From positions 1 through 40,915 of the forward strand of contig JAPPLY010000004.1 of NCBI GenBank assembly GCA_028819305.1: a stretch of DNA of 40,915 bases, given 5' to 3'. Numbering within the stretch: position 1 is the stretch's first letter; each line of letters starts with the position of its first letter. This stretch comes from Bdellovibrionales bacterium. GTDB lineage: Bacteria; Bdellovibrionota; Bdellovibrionia; Bdellovibrionales; UBA1609. Of this stretch, positions 33,481 through 40,915 are shown piece after piece. Made by a program: the position numbers and the translations under genes. The notes beneath the pieces were generated by a model. It made no database searches. It saw only the letters and a program-made list of their open reading frames with translations, and was not told where the DNA came from.

Positions 33481-34071
33481 TTATAAAGCCACCACTTGTT
33501 GTACTTCTGGTATTTGGTTTTTTAAGTGGGTTTCTATTCCTTGCTTAAGTGTGATGGAAGAAGATGGGCAACCAGAACAAGCTCCTTGCATTTTTAAAAA
33601 AACAGTTCCTTTCTCATAGCCAGCAAAGGTAATAAAGCCTCCATCCATAGAGACCGCTGGCTGAATATCCGTTTTCAGAATTTGTTTAATTTTTTGAACT
33701 GTCTGAGAATCCGTACTCGAAATGTTGTTAGGACTTTCCATTTTATTATTTTGTTCTTCTTCTGAAACAGGTGGGTGCAAGATAGCTTGTTCACTTTCTA
33801 TATGTTCCTTAATCATTTGAGAAAGAGGATCAACCAATACTTCCCATTCTACCCAGTTTTCCTTACTAATAGTAATAAAGTTAGATCCAATAAACACCTT
33901 GGAGGCCCAGGGAAACCCTAGTATTTTTTGAGCTAAAGGAGATCGCCCCGCTTTTGTTATATCCTCTGTTTCCCATGTTTCTTCGGTGATATTTCGACTG
34001 ATGGTGAACTTCATGGACTGAGGATTAGGTGTTGGCTCTACAGAGATTGTTATTTGTGGTTCTTGATTCAT
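33481..34071 (-). CDS. Nfu-type iron-sulfur cluster carrier
   Basis: This 196-residue protein has two domains. The N-terminal Nfu domain starts with VEPTPNPQSMKFTISRNI. The C-terminal NifU-like domain (about 120-196) has the cluster-binding CSGCPSS (two Cys). It delivers Fe-S clusters to target enzymes. The N-domain plus C-domain form is common in proteobacteria. Between the two is a linker of about 35 polar residues (HPPVSEEEQNNKMESPNN). It runs divergently from the aldolase gene. Confidence 0.9.
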   Translation of the reverse strand: MNQEPQITISVEPTPNPQSMKFTISRNITEETWETEDITKAGRSPLAQKILGFPWASKVFIGSNFITISKENWVEWEVLVDPLSQMIKEHIESEQAILHPPVSEEEQNNKMESPNNISSTDSQTVQKIKQILKTDIQPAVSMDGGFITFAGYEKGTVFLKMQGACSGCPSSSITLKQGIETHLKNQIPEVQQVVAL

Positions 34072-34165
34072 CGTTCTTAATAATAACTTATTTCTTCTGT
34101 CTTTTTCAATGGATTCGTATAAAGATACTTGATTTCAGTGTTCAATAAAGCTAAATTTTCCATTT

Positions 34166-35110
34166 ATGACCCCTCAAGTAAAAAAAGTGCTTGGTTTTTA
34201 TGAATCGGAAAACCCGGGTATTATAAGTAATTTGGCACGCATATTAAATCATGGCTATCTGGGCGGAACAGGTAAACTGGTGATTTTGCCGGTGGATCAG
34301 GGTTTTGAACATGGTCCTATTCCCAGTTTTGCGCGAAAAGAAAATAATAATACTGTTTTAGTATCTGATAGTCCCTATGATCCTCATTATCATTTTAAGT
34401 TAGCTATCGCTGCTGGTTGTAGTGCTTATGCGGCTCCTTTGGGTTTTTTACAGTCGGGAGCGAGGCACTTTGCCGGGGAAATTCCTCTTATTTTAAAAGT
34501 GAATAACTCAGATAGCCTTTATAAAGATTCTACAGCCCCTATTCCGGCCCTTACTTCTTCAGTGGAAGCAGCTTTACAATTAGGGTGTGCAGCGGTGGGT
34601 TTTACTATTTACCCTGGAAGTGAACAACGAAAACAAATGTACGAAGAAATAGCTCAAGTGTCCGAATACGCGAGGGAATGTGGACTAGCAGTGGTAATAT
34701 GGGCTTATCCGCGAGGAAAAGGAATCAGTAAAAAAGGGGAAACAGCCTTGGATGTGGTGGCTTATGCAGCCCATATTGCGGCTCAATTAGGGGCGCACAT
34801 CATAAAAGTAAAACCCCCTTCAGATTATATAGAGAATGATACAGTAAAAGATATAGTTACCCCTGAAACTTTAAAAACACTTTCTGGTCGTGTTCATTAT
34901 ATTGTTCAATCTGCTTTTAATGGAAGAAGAATTGTTATTTTTAGTGGAGGGCCGGCAAAGGAAAAAGAAATGTTTATTCAGGAAATTAAGGAGCTGGCCA
35001 AAGGAGGTTCTTTCGGTAGTATCGTAGGGCGAAATGCTTTTAAAAGACCTTTTAATGAAGCTGTTCCTTTATTAAGGGAGATAATGGATATTTATAAAGT
35101 ATCTAACTAA
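34166..35110 (+). CDS. Class I fructose-bisphosphate aldolase (DhnA/FbaB type)
   Basis: This 314-residue TIM-barrel aldolase cleaves fructose 1,6-bisphosphate through a Schiff base in glycolysis and gluconeogenesis. The family start is LVILPVDQGFEHGPIPSF. The Schiff-base Lys is probably 214 or 216 in HIIKVKPPSDY. The C-terminal phosphate site is VIFSGGPAKEK and FGSIVGRNAFKR. Upstream no good ribosome site is visible before ATG 34166. The lysS start follows by 9 bases, suggesting an operon. No class II aldolase is in the window. Confidence 0.9.
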   Translation: MTPQVKKVLGFYESENPGIISNLARILNHGYLGGTGKLVILPVDQGFEHGPIPSFARKENNNTVLVSDSPYDPHYHFKLAIAAGCSAYAAPLGFLQSGARHFAGEIPLILKVNNSDSLYKDSTAPIPALTSSVEAALQLGCAAVGFTIYPGSEQRKQMYEEIAQVSEYARECGLAVVIWAYPRGKGISKKGETALDVVAYAAHIAAQLGAHIIKVKPPSDYIENDTVKDIVTPETLKTLSGRVHYIVQSAFNGRRIVIFSGGPAKEKEMFIQEIKELAKGGSFGSIVGRNAFKRPFNEAVPLLREIMDIYKVSN

Positions 35111-35119
35111 GGAATAAAA

Positions 35120-36673
35120 GTGAAGAAAGAAGAAACAAGTAAAATGACAGGGGAAAGAAAAGATAATATTTTAAAAGAAGAAAAAAAAAGAAAGCTAAAA
35201 AAGCTTTTGGCAAATGATCTGGATCCTTATCCTCATGATTTTAGGCGATCGCATACCAGCTCTCAAATTAAGAAACAGTATGATTATTTAAAAGCGGGCG
35301 AGTCTGTTGCTGAAAAGGAGATATCAGCTACCGATCAGAAACGACAAAATGTTAAGCAAACAATAAAAACCGCTGGACGGCTAATGCTCAAAAGAAGCAT
35401 GGGAAAAGCCGTTTTTTTCAATATTCAAGATCAAGAAGGCACTTTACAATGTTATCTTAAAATACAAGAGTTGGATAAACAATCTAACTTGCTTTTTTCT
35501 TTAGTGGATATGGGAGATATTGTCGGTGTTTCAGGAACCTTGTTTCGTACAAGGAAAGGAGAGCTGACTTTACGCTGTAGTGGTTTTCAAATTTTATGTA
35601 AAAGTCTTGAACCTCTTCCTGAAAAATATCACGGAGTGGAGGATACAGAATTAAAATACCGCTGTCGTTATTTGGATTTGATTATGAATCCAGAGTCCAA
35701 AAAAGTTTTTCTTACACGCTCTCGTGTCATTAAGGAAATACGTTCTTTTTTAGATAACAAGGGTTTCATTGAAGTGGAAACTCCTGTGTTACAGCCTTTA
35801 TATGGAGGAGCGGTGGCTCATCCCTTTTCCACCCACCATCGGGCTTTAGATCATGACTTTTATTTAAAGATTTCCCCTGAGCTTTATTTAAAACGTTTGA
35901 TTATAGGAGGATTTGAAAAAGTATATGAGTTAGGAAAAAATTTTAGAAATGAAGGCATTGATCGTTCTCATAACCCGGAATTTATGATGTTGGAGTATTA
36001 TGAAGCCTATACGGATTATATAAAACAAATGAAACAATTTGAGGAATTAGTTTGTCATGTAGTGCAAAGTGTAAAGGGAAGTTTAAAATTGGAATATCAA
36101 GGTCGCCCTTTGGACTTTACACCCCCTTGGGAAAGAATTCGTGTTTTAGAAGGTATTGAAAAATGGGGAGGATTTTCAGTGGAACAAATGAACAATCAGG
36201 AATTATTTAAAAAAATGAAAGAATTAGGTTCGGATTTTGAAAAAGAAACGAACCGTGGCTCTATGATTATGGAAGCATTTGAGTTAACAGCGGAGAAACA
36301 TCTTTGGAATCCTGTGTTTGTTGTGGATTTCCCAAAAGAAGTGTCCCCTCTTACGAAAGAACACCGTACTCAAAAAGGTTTGGTAGAAAGGTTTGAACCT
36401 TATGTAGCTGGAATGGAGCTAGGTAATGCCTATACGGAGTTAAATAACCCCTTGGATCAAAGAGAGCGACTAGAGGAGCAAGAAAAACAAAGGCAGGTGG
36501 ATGGCATGGCACATCCTATGGATTACGATTTTGCAAAAGCTATTGATGTAGGTATGCCCCCCACTGGGGGAGTGGGTTTAGGTGTAGAAAGACTGATATT
36601 GGTGCTTACTAATCAACCTAGTATAAGAGATATTATTTTATTTCCTACACTTAAACCTATTAGTAAAGATTAA
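35120..36673 (+). CDS. lysS: Lysine-tRNA ligase (class II)
   Basis: This 517-residue class II synthetase charges tRNA-Lys. An N-terminal basic extension precedes the OB anticodon-binding domain (ITIKTAGRLMLKRSMGKAVFFNIQDQEG-like region). The catalytic core shows motif 1 near IEVETPVLQPLYGGA, motif 2 FRNEGIDRSHNPEFMMLEYYEAY, and motif 3 GVGLGVERLILVLT near the end. It is too long to be EpmA. The start GTG 35120 lies 9 bases after the aldolase gene. Its stop is followed by a short repeat that also occurs upstream of recG. Confidence 0.95.
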   Translation: MKKEETSKMTGERKDNILKEEKKRKLKKLLANDLDPYPHDFRRSHTSSQIKKQYDYLKAGESVAEKEISATDQKRQNVKQTIKTAGRLMLKRSMGKAVFFNIQDQEGTLQCYLKIQELDKQSNLLFSLVDMGDIVGVSGTLFRTRKGELTLRCSGFQILCKSLEPLPEKYHGVEDTELKYRCRYLDLIMNPESKKVFLTRSRVIKEIRSFLDNKGFIEVETPVLQPLYGGAVAHPFSTHHRALDHDFYLKISPELYLKRLIIGGFEKVYELGKNFRNEGIDRSHNPEFMMLEYYEAYTDYIKQMKQFEELVCHVVQSVKGSLKLEYQGRPLDFTPPWERIRVLEGIEKWGGFSVEQMNNQELFKKMKELGSDFEKETNRGSMIMEAFELTAEKHLWNPVFVVDFPKEVSPLTKEHRTQKGLVERFEPYVAGMELGNAYTELNNPLDQRERLEEQEKQRQVDGMAHPMDYDFAKAIDVGMPPTGGVGLGVERLILVLTNQPSIRDIILFPTLKPISKD

Positions 36674-36682
36674 CGATGCTTA

Positions 36683-36709
36683 TCGGTTCTGAAAAAGTTT
36701 TCTTATTCA
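36683..36709 (+). repeat. Direct repeat, left copy (by lysS end)
   Basis: TTCTGAAAAAGTTTTCTTATTCA spans 36687-36709. It matches 38372-38394 at 22 of 23 bases in the same orientation. The left side TCGGTTCTGAAAAAGT also matches the outer edge of both IS remnants (542 and 29154). This may be an old IS end. The right part overlaps the stop of the pseudoprotease gene. Confidence 0.65.
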
Positions 36710-38160
36710 AAACCTCCTGAACATCTGGAAGGGCTAAACAAGAGTCGGCTTTGTGATATAATATCTGGTATAGCTTTCTCTCCAAATGTAGCTAAAGTTA
36801 CATTTTGTTTTTTAGCTTCTCGAAGCCAAAATGCGGCTTTTTCTGTGCTTTTCGGATCCTTCTTATCACTCATAAATATTTCAAGCAGTAGGAGCTGAGC
36901 TAATAAAAAACCTTGTTCTGCGGCCTTTTTAATTAAAAACAAAACATTTTTTTTATTTTCAGGAAGATCTGCGCTATTGTGTTGCATCAGACCAGATAGG
37001 AATTGAGCAATAGTAGAGTCTTGTGCCGCTTTTTGAAATAAAAGGGCAGCCTTTTTTTTATCTACTGGAAGACCTAGTCCAAAATATAATAGTAATCCCA
37101 GTTGCAGCTGAGCAGGTGAAAGGTTGTGATCGGCTGCTCGTTGGAACCAAAAAGAAGAACTACGATATATCTGATGTGCGCGTATTTCATCATGTCGTGT
37201 ATTTTCAGCTTTATACTTTAGTCCCATACCTATCATGTACATAGCCCAGAGGTCTCCTTCTTTCGCGCTTTTGTATAGTTGTTTTATTTCTGTTGTGACT
37301 CTCGTTTTTAATTCGTCAACACTGACCTCTCTGAAGCTAGATTCTTCGTATAAGGGTGTCAGATGCCCTACTTTGTTTGCAAAAATAAAATTGGAAAAAT
37401 TTTCTGTGACAACTCCTACCACTTTTCCATTTTTATTTAATACAGGGCTTCCATTGATACTATTTAAAGTAAGTTGGTCTCCAGCGATCGTTATTTGTCT
37501 CGGCCTCTGTTTTTGAGGAATGTTTTTTCCGTTTATGACTGTTAAATCTTCAGACTGGAAACCTACGACATAAAGTTCACTGTCTTTATGAACCGGGGAT
37601 TTTGCAATTTGTAAATAAGGTCCTTTATAACCTTTTACTTTTAGGACGGCTATGTTGTCTTTGATGGATAAAGCTATATCCGTTATTTCCAAATTCAATA
37701 TGTTTCCTTCATGTATAAGGGTTATAGTTTCTAAATGAGATGCAGTAAGAAATTTCCGTACATCTTGTATAATGGGACTTACATGAGATAAAGTAAAAGA
37801 GGTCTCTACACTTTTTATATATACCTCAGATAGAGTTCCCCGGGGGCTTGTTCGGGCAGATTCTATAGAACCTATAAAATCTAAGAGTATAGTAAATACA
37901 TCCAGCATATAGGTGCTGATAACGAGTGTTTCACTATTTCCTAAAAAAAAACCAGAGCCTTGTCCGATATTAGGTTTATCAATTCTTACAAAAACTTGTT
38001 CTTTTTCTGCTAAGGTTTTTGCTAAAGTTGGAGCCAAACCTTTTGTTTCTTGCTCTGTTTTTTGCCCTATTAATTGTTGAGAAGTTATTGCTTGTGTTGA
38101 ATGATTAAATAAAATGGAAAAAATAGATAAAAGTAAACAAATATGAGTTAGTACTTTCAT
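36703..38160 (-). CDS. Trypsin-fold pseudoprotease with Sel1 repeats, exported
   Basis: This 485-residue protein has a signal peptide (about 1-24). Residues about 50-265 are trypsin-like: GQGSGFFLGNSETLVISTYMLD, DNIAVLKVKGY, and NGSPVLNKNGKVVGV, which align to HtrA-like cores. The catalytic His position reads Met85 (STYML), and the Ser in the usual GNSGGPVLN reads Asn236 (SINGSPVLN). Asp168 is kept. The domain is probably inactive. Residues about 300-455 have at least four Sel1-like repeats (AQLQLGLLLYFGLGLPVDKKKAALLFQKAA, etc.), protein-binding helical pairs. It is bracketed by direct repeats at 36687-36709 and 38372-38394. I infer a scaffold role, not proteolysis. Confidence 0.75.
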   Translation of the reverse strand: MKVLTHICLLLSIFSILFNHSTQAITSQQLIGQKTEQETKGLAPTLAKTLAEKEQVFVRIDKPNIGQGSGFFLGNSETLVISTYMLDVFTILLDFIGSIESARTSPRGTLSEVYIKSVETSFTLSHVSPIIQDVRKFLTASHLETITLIHEGNILNLEITDIALSIKDNIAVLKVKGYKGPYLQIAKSPVHKDSELYVVGFQSEDLTVINGKNIPQKQRPRQITIAGDQLTLNSINGSPVLNKNGKVVGVVTENFSNFIFANKVGHLTPLYEESSFREVSVDELKTRVTTEIKQLYKSAKEGDLWAMYMIGMGLKYKAENTRHDEIRAHQIYRSSSFWFQRAADHNLSPAQLQLGLLLYFGLGLPVDKKKAALLFQKAAQDSTIAQFLSGLMQHNSADLPENKKNVLFLIKKAAEQGFLLAQLLLLEIFMSDKKDPKSTEKAAFWLREAKKQNVTLATFGEKAIPDIISQSRLLFSPSRCSGGFE

Positions 38161-38371
38161 GCGCTATAATGTAACCCCTGTTTTTTCACCCCTGTAAAAG
38201 TCATTCTGCTTTAGACTAATGAAAACAAGCGAAGATCACTATTCTTAAGTATCATATTATAACAAAATAGTGTTGTTAATCAAGAAGTGTTTCTTTCATT
38301 TCAGCTGCTTTAAAAGGCTTTTTTTTAACTTTTTCTTATTGTTATACCAAATATAATTTTTTATTATATAT

Positions 38372-38394
38372 TTCTGAAAAAGTTTGCTTATTCA
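38372..38394 (+). repeat. Direct repeat, right copy (before recG)
   Basis: TTCTGAAAAAGTTTGCTTATTCA here repeats 36687-36709 with one mismatch and the same orientation. The TTG at 38384, the earliest possible start of the recG frame, lies inside it. Confidence 0.65.
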
Positions 38395-38413
38395 CTTTTA
38401 TCAAGGTATTTCA

Positions 38414-40531
38414 TTGGCAGAAAAAAAAAATACATTTATAAAAACTCTTAATCCAGAGTCACGGATTCAATATTTAAAAGGGGTAGGGCCTCGTTTGGCA
38501 GAAGTGTTTGCCAAAAAAGATATATATACCTTACAAGATTTAATTCATTGGTACCCTAGAACTTATAGAGATCAAAGAATAGTTCAGCATTTTTCACAAT
38601 TGATACCAGGTTCTTATGTAACTATGTACGGCTATGTTGCGCGGAAAAAGGTCTTCAAGTTACGAGGAAGAAAAACCATGTACGAGATGATTATTAAAAC
38701 TGATGGGGGATGGATTACTTGTAAATATTTCCGCCTTCCCTATAGGGGTTACTTTGATGGAATGGAAATAGATCAGAAAGTCAAAGTAATGGGACAAGTG
38801 AGTTATTATAGAAACCAGCCTGAGTTTCATCATCCTGATATCTATCCTTTTAAAAAAGAGGATGAAGATCAAAAAAATGTCCTTATTCCTGTTTATACGG
38901 AATTGGAAAAAGTGAGCCAAAATAAAATAAGAAAGATGATTGCTGCTGCTTTTTCCACTTTAAGACAAAATAAGGAGTTTCTAAACTCTGATCCTTTGCC
39001 TTCCTGGCTTAGAGAGGAAAAGGGCCTTATGAGTAAAATAGAGGCTCTTGAGCGTATTCACCAGCCTGAGCAAAATCAGGTGGAGGATTATCTGCAATTT
39101 TGTTCTCCGGCACAAAGGCGTCTTATTTTTGAAGAGTTTTTCTTTTTACAACTTTATATGGGAATGAAGAAGGTGGGATTAAAAAAAGAGCACACTTACT
39201 CTATAAAACCTTCTTCTGCCTTATTTGAGAAATTAAAAAGCTCTCTTCCCTTTTCTCTAACGGCGGCTCAGGAAAGAGTGTTAAAAGAAATTGAGCGGGA
39301 TTTGGAAAAAACACAGCCTATGCATCGTCTTATTCAAGGAGATGTAGGTTGTGGAAAAACCATTGTAGCTTTACTGTCTTGTTGCTCGGTGATAGAAAAC
39401 GGTTTTCAAAGTGCTATTATGGCACCTACAGAAATTTTAGCGGAGCAGCATTATAACAACGCTCTTTCCTTACTAAAACCTCTAGGTATAAACATCTCGC
39501 TATTAACAGGTAAAACCCGTGCTCGGGAAAAAAGAGACATATTGGAAAAACTGGTTAGTGGATACACTTCCCTTTGTATAGGGACCCACGCTTTGATTCA
39601 GGAATCGGTGCAGTTTAAAAAACTAGGCTTTGTGATTATTGATGAACAGCATCGTTTTGGAGTCCATCAAAGGGGTTTATTAAAGGAAAAAGGAATGCAT
39701 CCTCACTTTTTAGTGATGACAGCGACACCTATTCCCCGGAGTTTGGCTATGACTCTTTATGGAGATTTGGATGTATCTGTTATTGATGAAATGCCAAAAG
39801 GTAGAAAGTCAGTTGTAACTAGAAAAACCTATCCTTCTAAAAGAGAAAAAGTATGGGAGTTTTTAGAATCTCAAATTCAAAGTGGTCGTCAAGCCTATAT
39901 TGTATATCCCTTAGTTGAAGAAAGTGAGCATATTGATCTTAAAAATGCGGTAGAAGAGTATGAAAAATTAAAAGAGCGATTTCCTGATTTTACAGTAGGA
40001 TTATTACATGGTCGTTTATCTTTTTTTGAAAAGCAGGAAGTTATGTCTGCTTTTTTAAAAGGGGAAGTCCAGATATTGGTGAGCACTACGGTGATAGAAG
40101 TGGGTGTGGATGTAGCCAATGCCAGTATGATGATTGTGGAGCACGCAGACCGATTTGGTTTATCGCAATTACATCAACTAAGAGGTCGTGTGGGAAGAGG
40201 AGAACATAAGAGCTATTGTGTGCTTATGCTTTCTGATGGATTTTCCAATGAGGCTTCCTCTCGCTTAGCCATTATGGAAAAAACCAGTGATGGATTTAAA
40301 ATCGCGGAAGCGGATTTAGAAATAAGAGGACCAGGGGAGTTTCTAGGAACTCGCCAGGCAGGTCTTCCTGAGTTTAAAGTAGCTAGTCTGGTACGAGATG
40401 GTCTGGTTTTACAACAGGCTAAAGAATCCGCTCTTAAGCTGATAAAAAAAGACCCTCATTTAAGTCAGACGGAACATCAGCTTTTAAGAAAAAAGGTGCA
40501 AGAGCTTTCCACCCGCCTTCTACCCGGGTGA
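38414..40531 (+). CDS. recG: ATP-dependent DNA helicase RecG
   Basis: This branch-specific helicase of about 705 residues remodels stalled forks and Holliday junctions. The N-terminal wedge domain starts at LKGVGPRLAEVFAKKDIYTLQDLIHWYPRTYRD. Helicase motifs are Walker A GDVGCGKT, motif II DEQH, motif III TATPIPRS, motif V STTVIEVGVDV and motif VI QLHQLRGRVGRG. The C-terminal TRG-type region follows. I choose TTG 38414, which has AAGG seven bases upstream. An in-frame TTG at 38384, inside a repeat, would add ten residues. A role in repair fits the nearby ruvABC only by function, not by operon. Confidence 0.95.
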   Translation: MAEKKNTFIKTLNPESRIQYLKGVGPRLAEVFAKKDIYTLQDLIHWYPRTYRDQRIVQHFSQLIPGSYVTMYGYVARKKVFKLRGRKTMYEMIIKTDGGWITCKYFRLPYRGYFDGMEIDQKVKVMGQVSYYRNQPEFHHPDIYPFKKEDEDQKNVLIPVYTELEKVSQNKIRKMIAAAFSTLRQNKEFLNSDPLPSWLREEKGLMSKIEALERIHQPEQNQVEDYLQFCSPAQRRLIFEEFFFLQLYMGMKKVGLKKEHTYSIKPSSALFEKLKSSLPFSLTAAQERVLKEIERDLEKTQPMHRLIQGDVGCGKTIVALLSCCSVIENGFQSAIMAPTEILAEQHYNNALSLLKPLGINISLLTGKTRAREKRDILEKLVSGYTSLCIGTHALIQESVQFKKLGFVIIDEQHRFGVHQRGLLKEKGMHPHFLVMTATPIPRSLAMTLYGDLDVSVIDEMPKGRKSVVTRKTYPSKREKVWEFLESQIQSGRQAYIVYPLVEESEHIDLKNAVEEYEKLKERFPDFTVGLLHGRLSFFEKQEVMSAFLKGEVQILVSTTVIEVGVDVANASMMIVEHADRFGLSQLHQLRGRVGRGEHKSYCVLMLSDGFSNEASSRLAIMEKTSDGFKIAEADLEIRGPGEFLGTRQAGLPEFKVASLVRDGLVLQQAKESALKLIKKDPHLSQTEHQLLRKKVQELSTRLLPG

Positions 40532-40560
40532 AGGTGTCTGTCCCGCGAAAGCCTGTCATG

Positions 40561-40574
40561 CCCGTGAAAACGGG
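40561..40574. repeat. Small GNRA-loop hairpin
   Basis: CCCGT and ACGGG pair across a GAAA loop, and the same repeats inside tamB (21117-21132). It belongs to the family of 'CCCCG(C/T)GAAA' hairpins in this window. Confidence 0.6.
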
Positions 40575-40608
40575 AATCCCGTCGCCACGAGGAGAATCAT
40601 TTATCAGT

Positions 40609-40728
40609 AAATGTGTCCTTCAGGAAAACAGATTTGCCTCTTTCAGGACGGCCCTTGTCTTTCCTAGGTAGAAAGCCAATGGCCTTGGACCTTCAGCCGG
40701 CAAACTGTTTTCCTGAAGAAATACATTT
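40609..40728. repeat. 120-bp imperfect fold-back element
   Basis: The arms 40609-40638 and 40699-40728 are imperfect reverse complements over about 30 bases. They share CTTCAGGAAAACAG and TTTGCC, separated by about 60 bases that can themselves partly pair. The whole unit resembles a small MITE or REP pair. The open frame across it codes for no recognisable protein. Confidence 0.65.
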
Positions 40729-40772
40729 ATACAAAAAGGCAAGTCATTGCCCTCCCGTCCCAAGGAAACGTA

Positions 40773-40790
40773 AAGCCACTTTAGTGGCTT
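40773..40790. repeat. Perfect palindrome AAGCCACT-TT-AGTGGCTT
   Basis: Eight-base arms around TT. 40766-40786 matches the reverse complement of 19097-19117 (after efp) at 20 of 21 bases, so it is a dispersed element. Confidence 0.65.
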
Positions 40791-40811
40791 CCCGCGTCCC
40801 GCGAAACTTGT

Positions 40812-40827
40812 CCCCGCGAAAGCGGGG
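40812..40827. repeat. Small GNRA-loop hairpin CCCCGC-GAAA-GCGGGG
   Basis: A perfect six-base stem with a GAAA loop, preceded by CTTGT as in the copies at 4635 and 21112. Same family as the in-frame tamB element. Confidence 0.65.
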
Positions 40828-40915
40828 AGCGGGAATCTAGTTGGTTAATACAACTGAAAGCTTTTTTCCAGGATTCCTGCTGAATCCAGAAAAGATATGT
40901 TAAACTATGGATTGA

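Larger units (their letters stand above)
40532..40915. other. Gene-free 3' region of recG, full of palindromic elements
   Basis: I see no gene. The stretch is a mosaic of hairpins described separately: CCCGT-GAAA-ACGGG at 40561-40574, long arms at 40609-40728, a palindrome at 40773-40790, and CCCCGC-GAAA-GCGGGG at 40812-40827. GC is higher than in the rest of the window. The last bases may hold the promoter of the next gene beyond the edge. Confidence 0.6.

Noticed and set aside
1-40915. CRISPR array, prophage or riboswitch
   Set aside because: No regularly spaced direct repeats, no phage structural genes, and no aptamer-like leader that I could recognise.

Overview
The window comes from a low-GC, Gram-negative (diderm) bacterium. 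TolB, a TonB/TolA-type protein, a TamA/TamB pair, a lipoprotein and SecDF-YajC show two membranes. Three features resemble deltaproteobacterial or Bdellovibrio-like lineages: the sigma-32-type factor, the DhnA-type class I aldolase and the alanine dehydrogenase. The in-gene palindromic repeats and decayed insertion sequences recall host-associated bacteria. The exact lineage cannot be fixed from the sequence alone.

Layout. 1-1523 is a decayed region: the 3' end of an Rpn-like nuclease/transposase, an IS5-type transposase remnant fused to a small secreted protein, and an orphan terminator. 1524-8020 holds a CpaF-type ATPase, aspS, an RpoH-like sigma factor, a CtpA-type protease and a HAD/UbiA-like membrane protein. 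8284-10702 is an AT-rich cassette: a SPPY-type DNA methyltransferase, a LAGLIDADG-fold protein that lacks its catalytic acids, a small PD-(D/E)XK nuclease, and a convergent zinc-finger mini-protein. 10913-17189 (minus strand) carries tolB, a TonB/TolA-like gene, ald, and ruvB-ruvA-ruvC, with a 116-bp fold-back element between tolB and the TonB/TolA-like gene. 17300-28883 (plus strand) carries a TPR protein, efp, an unknown gene, tamB, tamA, gpmA and a conserved protein of unknown function. 29153-32786 holds a second IS remnant abutting tRNA-Leu(GAG), then yajC-secD-secF. 32791-40531 carries a lipoprotein, nfu, class I aldolase, lysS, a pseudoprotease-Sel1 protein bracketed by direct repeats, and recG. 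40532-40915 is non-coding and full of palindromic elements.

Most genes are housekeeping: translation (aspS, lysS, efp), recombination (ruvABC, recG), export and envelope (secDF-yajC, tam, tol, ctpA), and glycolysis (fba, gpmA).

The most interesting candidate system is the overlapping three-gene cassette at 8284-10507. It looks like a restriction-modification-type module in which a catalytically dead homing-endonuclease fold could supply DNA recognition for a very small nuclease. A second theme is a family of palindromic repeats, one of which sits in frame inside tamB while a sister copy sits in the leader of the sigma-factor gene.
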